Assembly: GCA_017848115.1 (NCBI GenBank)
Contig: JAGAKZ010000018.1
Location: 1-64,000, forward strand
Reading direction: 5' to 3'
Origin: Oscillospiraceae bacterium
GTDB lineage: Bacteria > Bacillota > Clostridia > Oscillospirales > Ruminococcaceae
Length of the DNA stretch: 64,000 bases
Part shown: piece by piece, positions 55,961 to 64,000 of the stretch
Layout: each line of letters begins with the position of its first letter
Position numbering within the stretch: position 1 is the stretch's first letter
Notes under the pieces: generated by a model
Seen by the model: the letters and a program-made list of their open reading frames with translations, nothing else
Database searches by the model: none
Told to the model about the DNA's origin: nothing
Program-made: the position numbers and the translations under genes

Positions 55961-56033
55961 CTGGGTGTGGCGCAGGTGGTAGCGCGCTACCTTGGGGTGG
56001 TAGAGGCCGTGGGTTCAAGTCCCGCCACTCAGA
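55961..56033 (+). tRNA. tRNA-Pro (anticodon GGG)
   Basis: 73 bases that fold as a cloverleaf: acceptor CTGGGTG/CACTCAG with one G-U pair, D stem GCGC/GCGC, anticodon stem CTACC/GGTAG around loop TTGGGGT (anticodon GGG), T stem GTGGG/CCCGC with TTCAAGT loop. The CCA end is not encoded. A T run follows at once. Confidence 0.95.
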
Positions 56034-56084
56034 CTTTTTTCAATACTTCTAAATATTTTATTAATTTTTCCCATGTTTTATTTA

Positions 56085-56119
56085 AAATGCGAACAGTTTT
56101 TACTGTTCGCATTTTTTCT
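56085..56119. terminator. Bidirectional terminator between tRNA-Pro and anti-sigma gene
   Basis: Perfect stem AAATGCGAACAGT / ACTGTTCGCATTT with a TTTT loop and a T run after it. Confidence 0.88.
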
Positions 56120-56125
56120 TTTATA

Positions 56126-57223
56126 TCACTCACCGTCTAATCTGAACGTAACTTCCCAGTCACCTTTCAGATTTGTATTGCAGGTAAAAAATTCGCCGTA
56201 AATTTTATACCCGGATAATTTTTCGTATGGAACAGAGTAAATATCTTCGTATACCATATCATTGTCATCCTCACCCGCCCAATATGTTGTAGAATCAATG
56301 CTATAAACTTTCTCGCCGTTTTCATCAACAAGATGTATAAAACCATGGTTATCATATTTACATATATTCTCATATTGTATTCTTATATTCAGACCGTCTT
56401 CGGTATATCCTATGCCTGTAACGTATGCACAATTCTTTTCTATTTCAAAAAGTCGTTCTTCTGAAGGTGGTAAACACTTAATCATTTTTTCAGCATTATT
56501 ATCTTCTTTCTCTACTGTTTCGGTAACTTTTTTTGTATCACCAAGATTTATTTCACTTAATACTTTACTCTCAACTTTTTTGTTTAAAAGTAATGTATCA
56601 AAAGAAAATGTGATTTTTCTGTCTTTATATTTCTCTATATTTTTGCCGTCCATGCGAGATATTTCTATAAGAAAAAATCCTGTGCGTGTTTCTTCGTCAA
56701 AATCTATATACTGACAATGAGCGGAACTGTCAAAAGGAATATTTATTCTGTATGAGTCAAACAAATCAACGGTTTTGTCTATTCTGTCACCCTCGGTGTC
56801 CTTTATGGAAATATATATATACGCCGTATCACCTTTTATATCTGCCGATATAACTTCAAGTTTTATTCCCTTGTCTTCGCACGATATATTTACAGGTTTA
56901 AGTTTCTGTGCTATTGACGGCGCTATTTCATACATTATTCCGTATACTGCATCACCCGGTAAAGAAAGTGAAAGAAAAATAAGAGCAATGACAGCTGCAC
57001 TTGCTACAAATCTTTTTAGATTAACAAATATTTTTTGTTTTCTAAATCTGTCTCCCGAAACACTGCCTTCAAAACCTGCCTTTTCCATAACTTTTTTGTA
57101 TATACGTTCGTACTCGTTTTCGGTGATATCTGCGTTTTTTCCGAAGTTGTCCAGAACATGATCAAACTCGCTGAGATCTTTTTGAGAAAAATTTTTCATA
57201 TATTCCAAAACTTTATTTTCCAT
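56126..57223 (-). CDS. DUF4179-type membrane protein, probable anti-sigma factor
   Basis: Protein of 365 residues: cytoplasmic N-terminal helical part (1-75), a transmembrane segment (about 76-95), and an exported beta-rich domain with the DUF4179 pattern (GIKLEVISADIKGDTAYIYISIKD). Its ATG overlaps the sigma-factor stop in TGATG, which indicates translational coupling. Likely the anti-sigma factor of the ECF protein at 57223. Confidence 0.78.
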   Translation of the reverse strand: MENKVLEYMKNFSQKDLSEFDHVLDNFGKNADITENEYERIYKKVMEKAGFEGSVSGDRFRKQKIFVNLKRFVASAAVIALIFLSLSLPGDAVYGIMYEIAPSIAQKLKPVNISCEDKGIKLEVISADIKGDTAYIYISIKDTEGDRIDKTVDLFDSYRINIPFDSSAHCQYIDFDEETRTGFFLIEISRMDGKNIEKYKDRKITFSFDTLLLNKKVESKVLSEINLGDTKKVTETVEKEDNNAEKMIKCLPPSEERLFEIEKNCAYVTGIGYTEDGLNIRIQYENICKYDNHGFIHLVDENGEKVYSIDSTTYWAGEDDNDMVYEDIYSVPYEKLSGYKIYGEFFTCNTNLKGDWEVTFRLDGE

Positions 57224-57750
57224 CACGTTTCCTCCATTATCTTTCTTAACTTTACAAGACCTCTTGAAATTCTCTTGTCAACAGTATTTGTCCTCATATG
57301 CAGATCTTTGGCTATCTCCGAACTTTTCTGACCAAAAAAATATTTTCTGAAAAAAATAGATTCATCAGGTTCTCCAAGCTCATGAAGCGCTTCAAGAAGC
57401 TTTTCCTTTTCGCTCTCGTCTTTTTCAGTTAAAGCACTTTCTGAAATATCATCAAAACAAACTGTATCAGCCTGCCTTGATTTTTTTCTGAACATATCAA
57501 TGCAATGACGCTGTGATATTACTGCGATATAGGCTTTTACAGACCTGACAGATACATTTCCTGACGAAACAGCCTTAAAAAAAATCATAAAAATATCACT
57601 TACAGTTTCTTCAATATCCTCATTACTGCAAACATCACCAAGCCTTGTCCGTACTATCTTCATTACATAGGCGCTATACATATCCAACGTTTCCGCCAGT
57701 CCCTTTTCCGGATTTTCCGAAATAAGAGAAAGCAGTTTTTTATCCTTCAT
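57223..57750 (-). CDS. ECF-type RNA polymerase sigma factor (second)
   Basis: Protein of 175 residues with region 2 (DIEETVSDIFMIFFKAV, SVKAYIAVISQRHCIDMFRKK) and region 4 (PDESIFFRKYFFGQKSSEIAKDLHMRTNTVDKRISRGLVKLRKI). It heads a two-gene operon with its probable anti-sigma factor and is divergent to the maltodextrin operon. Signal unknown. Confidence 0.85.
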   Translation of the reverse strand: MKDKKLLSLISENPEKGLAETLDMYSAYVMKIVRTRLGDVCSNEDIEETVSDIFMIFFKAVSSGNVSVRSVKAYIAVISQRHCIDMFRKKSRQADTVCFDDISESALTEKDESEKEKLLEALHELGEPDESIFFRKYFFGQKSSEIAKDLHMRTNTVDKRISRGLVKLRKIMEET

Positions 57751-57890
57751 ATCTTTCCTCCAATGTCTTTAATAATGCTTTCACTTGTATAGTCGAAAAA
57801 AAATAATAAAAACTGACACGAAAAAAATTATTTTTTTTAATTTGCCTTCTGATTATAACATACAAACTCATTTAAATCCATCATTTGCTA

Positions 57891-57904
57891 TTAAAACGAT
57901 TTAA
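57891..57904. promoter_or_regulatory. Candidate LacI-type operator before the maltodextrin operon
   Basis: The near-palindrome TTAAAACGATTTAA with central CG resembles LacI/MalR-family operators. It lies 72 bases before the binding-protein gene. No regulator gene is in the window, so this is only a candidate. Confidence 0.35.
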
Positions 57905-57975
57905 ATATTTATCAATGATATGGATAAAATAATTTCAGAAAAAAATTTCTACCATAAAAAAATACGGAGGCAAAT

Positions 57976-59367
57976 ATGAAAAGTATAAAAAAATCAATTT
58001 TACTGATAAGTGTACTGGCAATAAGTCTTGCATTTACAAGCTGTGGTTTTGGCAGTGATGACGGCAGTGTAAATGACAATACAGGCAACAGCAGTGCTGA
58101 TAACAATACATCAGACAACAAGGACAACTCTATATACTACCTCAACTTCAAACCCGAAGTTGCTCAGATATATGAAGAAATAGCAAAGACATACAAACAG
58201 GAAACTGGTGTTACTCTTAATGTGGTAACAGCTGCCTCAGGCACATACGAACAGACACTCAAATCAGAAATAGCAAAAGCTGATGCACCTGCTATTTTTC
58301 AGATAAACGGACCTAAGGGTTATGCAAGCTGGAAAAACTACTGCGCTGACCTTTCAGATACAGAAATTTATCAGCATCTCACAGACAAGGAACTTGCTAT
58401 AAAAAATGATGACGGCGTTTACGGTATTCCATATGTAGTTGAGGGATACGGAATAATATACAACGAAAAAATCATGGACGAATATTTTGAACTTGATACA
58501 AAACAGACTGACGTTGATTCGGTTGATGAAATAAATAACTTTGAAACACTCAGCGCAGTTGTTGAAGATATGACTGCAAACAAAGACAAACTTGGTATAG
58601 ACGGCGTATTTGCATCAACATCATTAAAATCAGGCGACGACTGGAGATGGCATACACATCTTGCAAATATTCCGCTCTACTATGAATTTTTAGAAAACAA
58701 CATCGATCTTTCAAGCGACAGTACAAATGAAATAGAATTCAGCAAAGATGAAGGTTTTAAAAATATTTTCGATCTTTATATAAACAATTCCACTGTAGAA
58801 CCTAAAATACTCGGCACAAAACAGACAGCCGACTCTATGGCTGAGTTTGCACTCGGTCAGTGTGCAATGGTTCAGAACGGAAACTGGGCATGGGAACAGA
58901 TAAATGATGTATCGGGAAATACCGTAAATGAAGACGATATTGGATTTCTTCCGATATTTATCGGTGAAGAAGGCGAAGAAAATCAGGGTATCGCTGTAGG
59001 TACAGAAAACTTTCTTGCTATAAACTCTCAGGTATCCGAAGAAAAACAAAAACTTGCCTCGGATTTTCTTTACTGGCTCTATTCAAGTGAAAAGGGCAAG
59101 GACTATGTTATAAACGAACTTGGTTTTATAGCACCGTTTGATACTTTCAGCGAAGACGAAAAACCGACCGATCCCCTTGCAAGAGAAGTAGTTGAATGGA
59201 TCGAAGAAGACGACGTAACAAATATACCGTGGAACTTTACAATATTCCCAAGTCAGAACTTTAAAGATGAATTCGGAACAGCACTTTTACAGTATGTACA
59301 GGGCAAAAAAGAATGGACAGATGTAAAAGAAACAGTGGTTGAAAAGTGGAAAGCAGAAAGCAAATAA
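57976..59367 (+). CDS. Maltodextrin-type ABC transporter substrate-binding lipoprotein
   Basis: Protein of 463 residues with a lipoprotein signal (lipobox FTSC), an acidic Ser/Asn linker, and a family-1 extracellular solute-binding fold (FKPEVAQIYEEIAKTYKQETG, GIPYVVEGYGIIYNEKIM, FALGQCAMVQNGNWAWEQI). It would bind a sugar, probably maltodextrin in view of the malQ and glgP genes that follow. It begins the operon, with a GGAGG site. Confidence 0.88.
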   Translation: MKSIKKSILLISVLAISLAFTSCGFGSDDGSVNDNTGNSSADNNTSDNKDNSIYYLNFKPEVAQIYEEIAKTYKQETGVTLNVVTAASGTYEQTLKSEIAKADAPAIFQINGPKGYASWKNYCADLSDTEIYQHLTDKELAIKNDDGVYGIPYVVEGYGIIYNEKIMDEYFELDTKQTDVDSVDEINNFETLSAVVEDMTANKDKLGIDGVFASTSLKSGDDWRWHTHLANIPLYYEFLENNIDLSSDSTNEIEFSKDEGFKNIFDLYINNSTVEPKILGTKQTADSMAEFALGQCAMVQNGNWAWEQINDVSGNTVNEDDIGFLPIFIGEEGEENQGIAVGTENFLAINSQVSEEKQKLASDFLYWLYSSEKGKDYVINELGFIAPFDTFSEDEKPTDPLAREVVEWIEEDDVTNIPWNFTIFPSQNFKDEFGTALLQYVQGKKEWTDVKETVVEKWKAESK

Positions 59368-59408
59368 ATTTTTAAACAAAATAATTTTTTTACGGAGATA
59401 TATTTTTT

Positions 59409-60254
59409 ATGCAAAAGACACTCAAAAAATATTTTGCTTTCTTTGTTCTTCCGACACTGACGGCTTTTGCAGTAGCTTTTATTATCCCATTTGTAATGGG
59501 TGTCTATCTCTCATTTACGGAGTTCACAACTGTAGCTGACGCAAAGTGGGTAGGTTTTTCAAACTATATAAAAGCTTTCAGAGATAACGATGATTTTATA
59601 AACGCACTCTGGTTTACTGTAAAGTTTACAGTAGTTTCGGTTCTGCTTATAAATATAATTTCATTTCTCATCGCTCTGTTGCTCACAAGGAAGATAAAAG
59701 GAACAAATATATTCAGAACAATATTTTTCATGCCCAACCTTATAGGCGGTATAGTTCTGGGGTATATATGGCAACTCATAATCAACGGAGTACTTCTGAA
59801 ATTCGGAGTTGATATAACCTTTGACGCAAAGTACGGTTTCTGGGGGCTGGTTATACTGATGAACTGGCAGATGATAGGTTATATGATGATAATCTATATA
59901 GCAGGTATTCAGAATCTTCCCGGTGATGTACTCGAAGCCGCCAGGATTGACGGTGCTTCGGGAATACAGACTCTCTTTAAGGTAACTATCCCTCTCCTTA
60001 TGCCGTCTATAACAATATGCACATTTCTTACACTTACAAACTCTTTTAAGATGTTTGATCAGAACCTTGCCCTTACAGGCGGTGCGCCCGGCAAGGAAAC
60101 ACAAATGCTTGCACTTGATATATACAACACATTTTACGGACGTATAGGCTACGAAGGAGTCGGTCAGGCAAAAGCTGTTATCTTCTTCATACTCGTAGCT
60201 GTTATCGCAGGTATACAACTTCTGTTTACAAGAAGCAAGGAGGTGGAACAATGA
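59409..60254 (+). CDS. ABC transporter permease, MalF-like
   Basis: Protein of 281 residues with six hydrophobic segments and the EAA loop EAARIDGASGIQTLFKVTIPLLMPS that docks the ATPase. It forms the channel together with the next gene, which it overlaps by 4 bases (ATGA). No ATPase gene is in the operon, so a shared MsmK-type ATPase is likely encoded elsewhere. Confidence 0.9.
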   Translation: MQKTLKKYFAFFVLPTLTAFAVAFIIPFVMGVYLSFTEFTTVADAKWVGFSNYIKAFRDNDDFINALWFTVKFTVVSVLLINIISFLIALLLTRKIKGTNIFRTIFFMPNLIGGIVLGYIWQLIINGVLLKFGVDITFDAKYGFWGLVILMNWQMIGYMMIIYIAGIQNLPGDVLEAARIDGASGIQTLFKVTIPLLMPSITICTFLTLTNSFKMFDQNLALTGGAPGKETQMLALDIYNTFYGRIGYEGVGQAKAVIFFILVAVIAGIQLLFTRSKEVEQ

Positions 60255-61081
60255 CAGATACTAAAAAAAGACCTTTACTGTTTTTATTTCTTATACTGCT
60301 TTCAATAGTGTTTGTCGCTCCTGTAATAATCGTTCTTATGAATTCATTTAAGGGGCAGTTCTATATATCTTCTTCACCTTTTGATTTTCCTGACGAGAAA
60401 ACCTTTGCAGGACTTGTAAACTACACAAACGGTATAAAGAAAATAAAATTTTTCAGCGCATTTTTCTATTCACTTATTATTACGGTTTTCTCTGTTGCAG
60501 GAATTTTATTTTTCACTTCGATGACAGCATGGTATATAACAAGATGCAAAAACTTCATTACAACTATACTCTACTATATGTTTGTATTCAGCATGATCGT
60601 GCCTTTTCAGATGGTCATGTTTACTATGTCAAAAATAGCAAACACGTTAAGACTTGACAACCCTTTGGGGATAATCGCTATATATATAGGATTTGGTTCA
60701 GGGTTATCAATATTTATGTTCAGCGGATTTATTAAAAGTATCCCTCTGGAAATAGAAGAAGCGGCAACTATAGATGGTTGTAATCCGATACAGATGTTTT
60801 TTCAGATAATACTCCCTATCTTAAAACCTACAGCTGTAACTGTAGCTATTCTGAATACCATGTGGATATGGAACGACTACCTTCTCCCTTACCTTGTGAT
60901 AGGTAATAAATACAAGACTATACCGATTGCCGTACAGTATCTTCAGGGAGGATACGGTTCAAGAGATATGGGCGCACTTATGGCGATGCTCGTTCTTTCA
61001 ATAATTCCGATAATAATTTTCTACCTGAGCTGTCAGAAACACATTATCAAAGGCGTTGTTTCAGGCTCAGTAAAGGGGTAA
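60251..61081 (+). CDS. ABC transporter permease, MalG-like
   Basis: Protein of 276 residues with six hydrophobic segments and the EAA loop (EEAATIDGCNPIQMFFQIILPIL). The second half of the sugar channel, coupled with the preceding permease. The malQ gene follows after 5 bases. Confidence 0.9.
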   Translation: MTDTKKRPLLFLFLILLSIVFVAPVIIVLMNSFKGQFYISSSPFDFPDEKTFAGLVNYTNGIKKIKFFSAFFYSLIITVFSVAGILFFTSMTAWYITRCKNFITTILYYMFVFSMIVPFQMVMFTMSKIANTLRLDNPLGIIAIYIGFGSGLSIFMFSGFIKSIPLEIEEAATIDGCNPIQMFFQIILPILKPTAVTVAILNTMWIWNDYLLPYLVIGNKYKTIPIAVQYLQGGYGSRDMGALMAMLVLSIIPIIIFYLSCQKHIIKGVVSGSVKG

Positions 61082-61086
61082 ACAAC

Positions 61087-62577
61087 ATGAAAAAACAAAA
61101 ACCTCTTGCACGAAGCGCAGGAGTACTCTTTCCTGTTTTCTCACTTCCGTCATGCTGTGAAAACGGAACTTTCGGAAGTGAAGCATACAGGTTTATTGAT
61201 TTTCTTAATTCTGCAAACCAGACTTACTGGCAGGTACTTCCTCTGACTCCTGCAGGATACGGTGACAGCCCTTATCAGAGTTATTCTGCTTTTGCAGGAA
61301 ACCCTCTGTATATAAGCCCTGAATTTCTTGCAAGTGACGGCCTTATATCATACAAGGAAGAAAAAAAGGAATACTCTGATATAGACTATGAAAAAGCATA
61401 CAGAAAAAATAATGAGCTTTTAAAAACAGCTTTTAAAAATTTCCGTCCAAATGAAAGCAATGCATTTACTGTTTTCTGCATTAAAAATTCGCACTGGCTT
61501 GATAACTATGCTGTATTTATGGCTTTTAAAAAATATTTCAACGATAAACCATGGTACGAATGGGACGAAGAAATAAAATTCAGAGTAAAAGAATCTGTAA
61601 ACAGACTTGCAGACAAACTCTCGGAAGATATTCTTTTTCACAAGTTCTGCCAGTACAAGTTTCACTCGCAGTGGTCCAGACTTAAAGAATATGCAAATAA
61701 AAGAAATATAAAAATAATAGGTGATATTCCTATATACGTTTCCTATGACAGCGCTGACGTGTGGGCATCTCCCGAACTTTTTATGCTTGACAGTAAACTT
61801 GTGCCGAGATCGGTTGCAGGTGTTCCGCCTGATATGTTTTCTCAGACAGGACAACTATGGGGAAATCCACTCTATGACTGGAATGCTATGGAGCATGATG
61901 ACTTCAAATGGTGGAGAAAAAGAATCTCGCATACAGCCGAACTTTATGATGTTATCCGTATAGATCATTTTATAGGTATGGTAAACTTCTATTCCATACC
62001 TTACGGTGAAAAAAACGCTCTTAACGGAGTATGGCTCAAAGGTCCCGGTGAAGCACTGATAAAAGCTATAAACGAAAGCCGTGGAAATACTGCTATAATA
62101 GCAGAAGACCTCGGACCTGCAACAAAAGAAGTAAAAAAAGTTCTGAAAAAAAGCGGATATCCTGGAATGAAACTCATGGAATTTGCATTTGACGATACGC
62201 CTTTTAACGAAAATCTTCCGCACAACTTTGACAGCAACTGTGTAGTTTATGGCGGAACACACGATAACGAAACGCTTTGCGGATACTTTTCGGGCAGTAA
62301 AAAAAGTGTAGTAACATTTGCAAAATCATATCTGAATGTTGCAAAAAAATCCGATATTCCATGGGGGATAATAAGAAGCGCATATGCAAGCAATGCATCT
62401 GTTGCAATTTTTCAGTTGCAGGATTATCTCTCACTTGATAATACTGCACGTATAAATACACCTTCTACAGTGGGTATCAACTGGAAATACAGATTACCCG
62501 ATTCCCTTCTCACCGATACCATAGCTAAAAAAATAAAAGACCTGACACAGACATACGCAAGATCTTCAAAGTCCTGA
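61087..62577 (+). CDS. malQ: 4-alpha-glucanotransferase (second copy)
   Basis: GH77 enzyme of 496 residues, paralogue of 29064. Motifs: GDSPYQSYSAFAGNPLYISP, YDVIRIDHFIGMVNF, IIAEDLGPATKEV, GTHDNETLCGY. It acts on imported maltodextrins and makes longer chains for the phosphorylase. It is in the operon with the transporter and a second glgP. The sequence differs markedly from the first copy, so this is not a recent duplication. Confidence 0.95.
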   Translation: MKKQKPLARSAGVLFPVFSLPSCCENGTFGSEAYRFIDFLNSANQTYWQVLPLTPAGYGDSPYQSYSAFAGNPLYISPEFLASDGLISYKEEKKEYSDIDYEKAYRKNNELLKTAFKNFRPNESNAFTVFCIKNSHWLDNYAVFMAFKKYFNDKPWYEWDEEIKFRVKESVNRLADKLSEDILFHKFCQYKFHSQWSRLKEYANKRNIKIIGDIPIYVSYDSADVWASPELFMLDSKLVPRSVAGVPPDMFSQTGQLWGNPLYDWNAMEHDDFKWWRKRISHTAELYDVIRIDHFIGMVNFYSIPYGEKNALNGVWLKGPGEALIKAINESRGNTAIIAEDLGPATKEVKKVLKKSGYPGMKLMEFAFDDTPFNENLPHNFDSNCVVYGGTHDNETLCGYFSGSKKSVVTFAKSYLNVAKKSDIPWGIIRSAYASNASVAIFQLQDYLSLDNTARINTPSTVGINWKYRLPDSLLTDTIAKKIKDLTQTYARSSKS

Positions 62578-62651
62578 CCTCTGTAAATATAAGGAATATG
62601 CATGATAAATTCCAGAGCATATTCTCAGAACTACTCCAAAGGAGAACGCTA

Positions 62652-64000
62652 ATGAAAAATCATATAATATCATATCTGGATATACACTACGACAAAAGCC
62701 CCAAAGACGCAGATCCTGTTATGCTGTACAATGCTGTTTCCGATGCGGCAGTCAGAAAAATAAAAGATTCATGGTCTGAAAATATGGACAGAGCAGAAAA
62801 AAAAGTCTGCTATTTTTCAGCTGAATTTCTTACCGGAAGAATGATATACAACAACCTCTATAACCTCGGACTTCTTGATGAGTGTGAAGAATTTTTAAAA
62901 GAAAACGGGCATACTCTTTCCGATTTTGAGTGCATAGAGGATATTGCTCTCGGAAACGGCGGTCTCGGAAGACTTGCTTCCTGTTTTCTTGACAGTGCCG
63001 CTACTCACGAAATTCCTCTTAATGGTTACGGCATACGTTACAGATACGGAATATTCAAACAGAACTTTGAAAACGGATTTCAGTGTGAAGCACCTGATGA
63101 CTGGACAAGATTTGGTGACCCGTGGAGTATAAGACGTGATGAATATACTGAGATAATAAAATTCGGAACACATACTGTAAAAGCTGTACCTTATGATATG
63201 CCCGTAATCGGATATGGCGGTAAGAAAATAAATACGCTTCGTCTGTGGCAGGCAGAACCACTTGAACAGTTTGACCTTACTGCATTTAACGAACAGCGTT
63301 TTAATGATGCATTTAATGAAAGAAACAATGCCGAAAAAATATCTGCTGTACTCTATCCGAATGACAACGGTTATGAAGGAAAGGTACTGCGTCTTAAACA
63401 GCAATATTTCTTCTCAAGTGCCTCTGTGCAAAGTATCATAAGAAATTTTGTTATGGTACACAAAGATGATTTTGACAACTTCGACAAGTACTATGCTATT
63501 CAGTTAAATGACACTCACCCTATAGTATCCATTCCCGAATTTATGAGAATACTGATTTCCGAGTACAATATTTCTGTAACAAAAACATTTGAAATAGCAA
63601 GCAGAGTATTTTCCTATACAAATCACACCATTATGGCGGAAGCGATGGAAAAATGGGATATTTCTCTTTTCAGAGATACTCTCCCCGAACTGTATCCGTA
63701 TATTGTGATGCTAAACAACAAACTTCTGCAGACGCTAAAACAACTCGGAATATCCGATACTTCAAAGTATGAAATAATCGCTGACAACATGATTCACATG
63801 GCAAGACTAGGTTCATTTGTCTGCCACTCGATAAACGGTGTTGCCGAACTCCACACCGACATATTGAAAAAACACGTTCTTTCGGAATGGTATGAGATCT
63901 ATCCTGAACGTTTCAATAATAAAACAAACGGTATAACACAAAGAAGATGGCTTGCTCTCTGCAATAAGGAACTTGCAGAATTTATTACCGATAAAATAGG
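62652..64000 (+). CDS. glgP: Glycogen/maltodextrin phosphorylase (second copy, partial at right edge)
   Basis: The reading frame begins at ATG 62652 (GGAGAACGCTA just before it) and remains open to the end of the window, giving about 449 residues of an expected 750-800. Motifs: EDIALGNGGLGRLASCFLDSAAT, YGIRYRYGIFKQ, LNDTHPIVSIPEF, GITQRRWLALCNKEL. Paralogue of 26759. Last gene seen of the maltodextrin operon; the cofactor Lys part lies outside. Confidence 0.94.
   Translation, partial: MKNHIISYLDIHYDKSPKDADPVMLYNAVSDAAVRKIKDSWSENMDRAEKKVCYFSAEFLTGRMIYNNLYNLGLLDECEEFLKENGHTLSDFECIEDIALGNGGLGRLASCFLDSAATHEIPLNGYGIRYRYGIFKQNFENGFQCEAPDDWTRFGDPWSIRRDEYTEIIKFGTHTVKAVPYDMPVIGYGGKKINTLRLWQAEPLEQFDLTAFNEQRFNDAFNERNNAEKISAVLYPNDNGYEGKVLRLKQQYFFSSASVQSIIRNFVMVHKDDFDNFDKYYAIQLNDTHPIVSIPEFMRILISEYNISVTKTFEIASRVFSYTNHTIMAEAMEKWDISLFRDTLPELYPYIVMLNNKLLQTLKQLGISDTSKYEIIADNMIHMARLGSFVCHSINGVAELHTDILKKHVLSEWYEIYPERFNNKTNGITQRRWLALCNKELAEFITDKI

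Overview
The window looks like a chromosomal piece from a low-GC, cellulose-degrading Ruminococcus-type Firmicute (Oscillospirales). Support comes from seven proteins with dockerin modules, a GH74 xyloglucanase, a GH9 cellulase with two CBM3-type modules, Gram-positive Shine-Dalgarno sites, several TTGACA/TATAAT promoters with 17-base spacing, and ribosomal and repair genes of Firmicute type. No cohesin or scaffoldin gene lies in the window, so the scaffold is encoded elsewhere. The species cannot be decided from the sequence alone.

Layout. 1-160: promoter and leader on the minus strand that look like the start of an rRNA operon running off the left edge. 332-5253: operon of MBOAT acyltransferase, DHHW protein, FkbH-type HAD protein and acyl carrier protein, probably a cell-surface polysaccharide acylation system. 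5466-6579: rpsF-ssb-rpsR on the minus strand. 6869-9487: GH74 with dockerin. 9.5-15 kb: RING-like membrane protein, prfB, a Cthe_2159-type lipoprotein and a LytTR regulator with a degenerate receiver. 15070-17844: membrane-anchored GH9. 18005-19279: AAA/DUF4143 ATPase flanked by copies of the same terminator. 19.3-19.8 kb: two tiny tandem proteins. 20042-22372: sugar-binding-type sensor with GGDEF domain. 22422-26649: operon of zinc-ribbon TIR protein, zinc-ribbon SPFH protein and a membrane protein. 26759-30617: malQ-glgP, for alpha-glucan breakdown. 30.8-32.3 kb: membrane protein and CE2-like esterase.

32.4-45.5 kb is the most unusual part. Two divergently oriented AbiE-like toxin-antitoxin operons bracket an ECF sigma/anti-sigma pair, a dockerin-bearing papain-like protease, and a tandem array of five small secreted dockerin proteins. 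The array genes are mosaics: nearly identical leaders, signal peptides, dockerins and terminators are combined with different central domains.

45.5-52.3 kb holds uvrB and uvrA, with an apparently intact IS607-family element (serine recombinase TnpA plus RNA-guided nuclease TnpB) inserted between them. The insertion seems to have separated the uvrA ribosome-binding site from its GTG start. 52.4-55.6 kb: small membrane proteins and a second sugar-binding-type GGDEF sensor. 55.7-56.0 kb: a MITE-like palindromic repeat and tRNA-Pro(GGG). 56.1-57.75 kb: a second ECF sigma/anti-sigma pair. 57.9-64 kb: maltodextrin uptake operon (binding lipoprotein, two permeases, a second malQ and a second glgP running off the right edge).

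Taken together, the window joins extracellular plant-glucan hydrolysis (GH74, GH9, CE2), alpha-glucan import and phosphorolysis (two malQ/glgP sets plus ABC transporter), cyclic-di-GMP signalling that may read sugars, and several mobile or conflict-related modules (IS607, AbiE pairs, TIR-SPFH operon).
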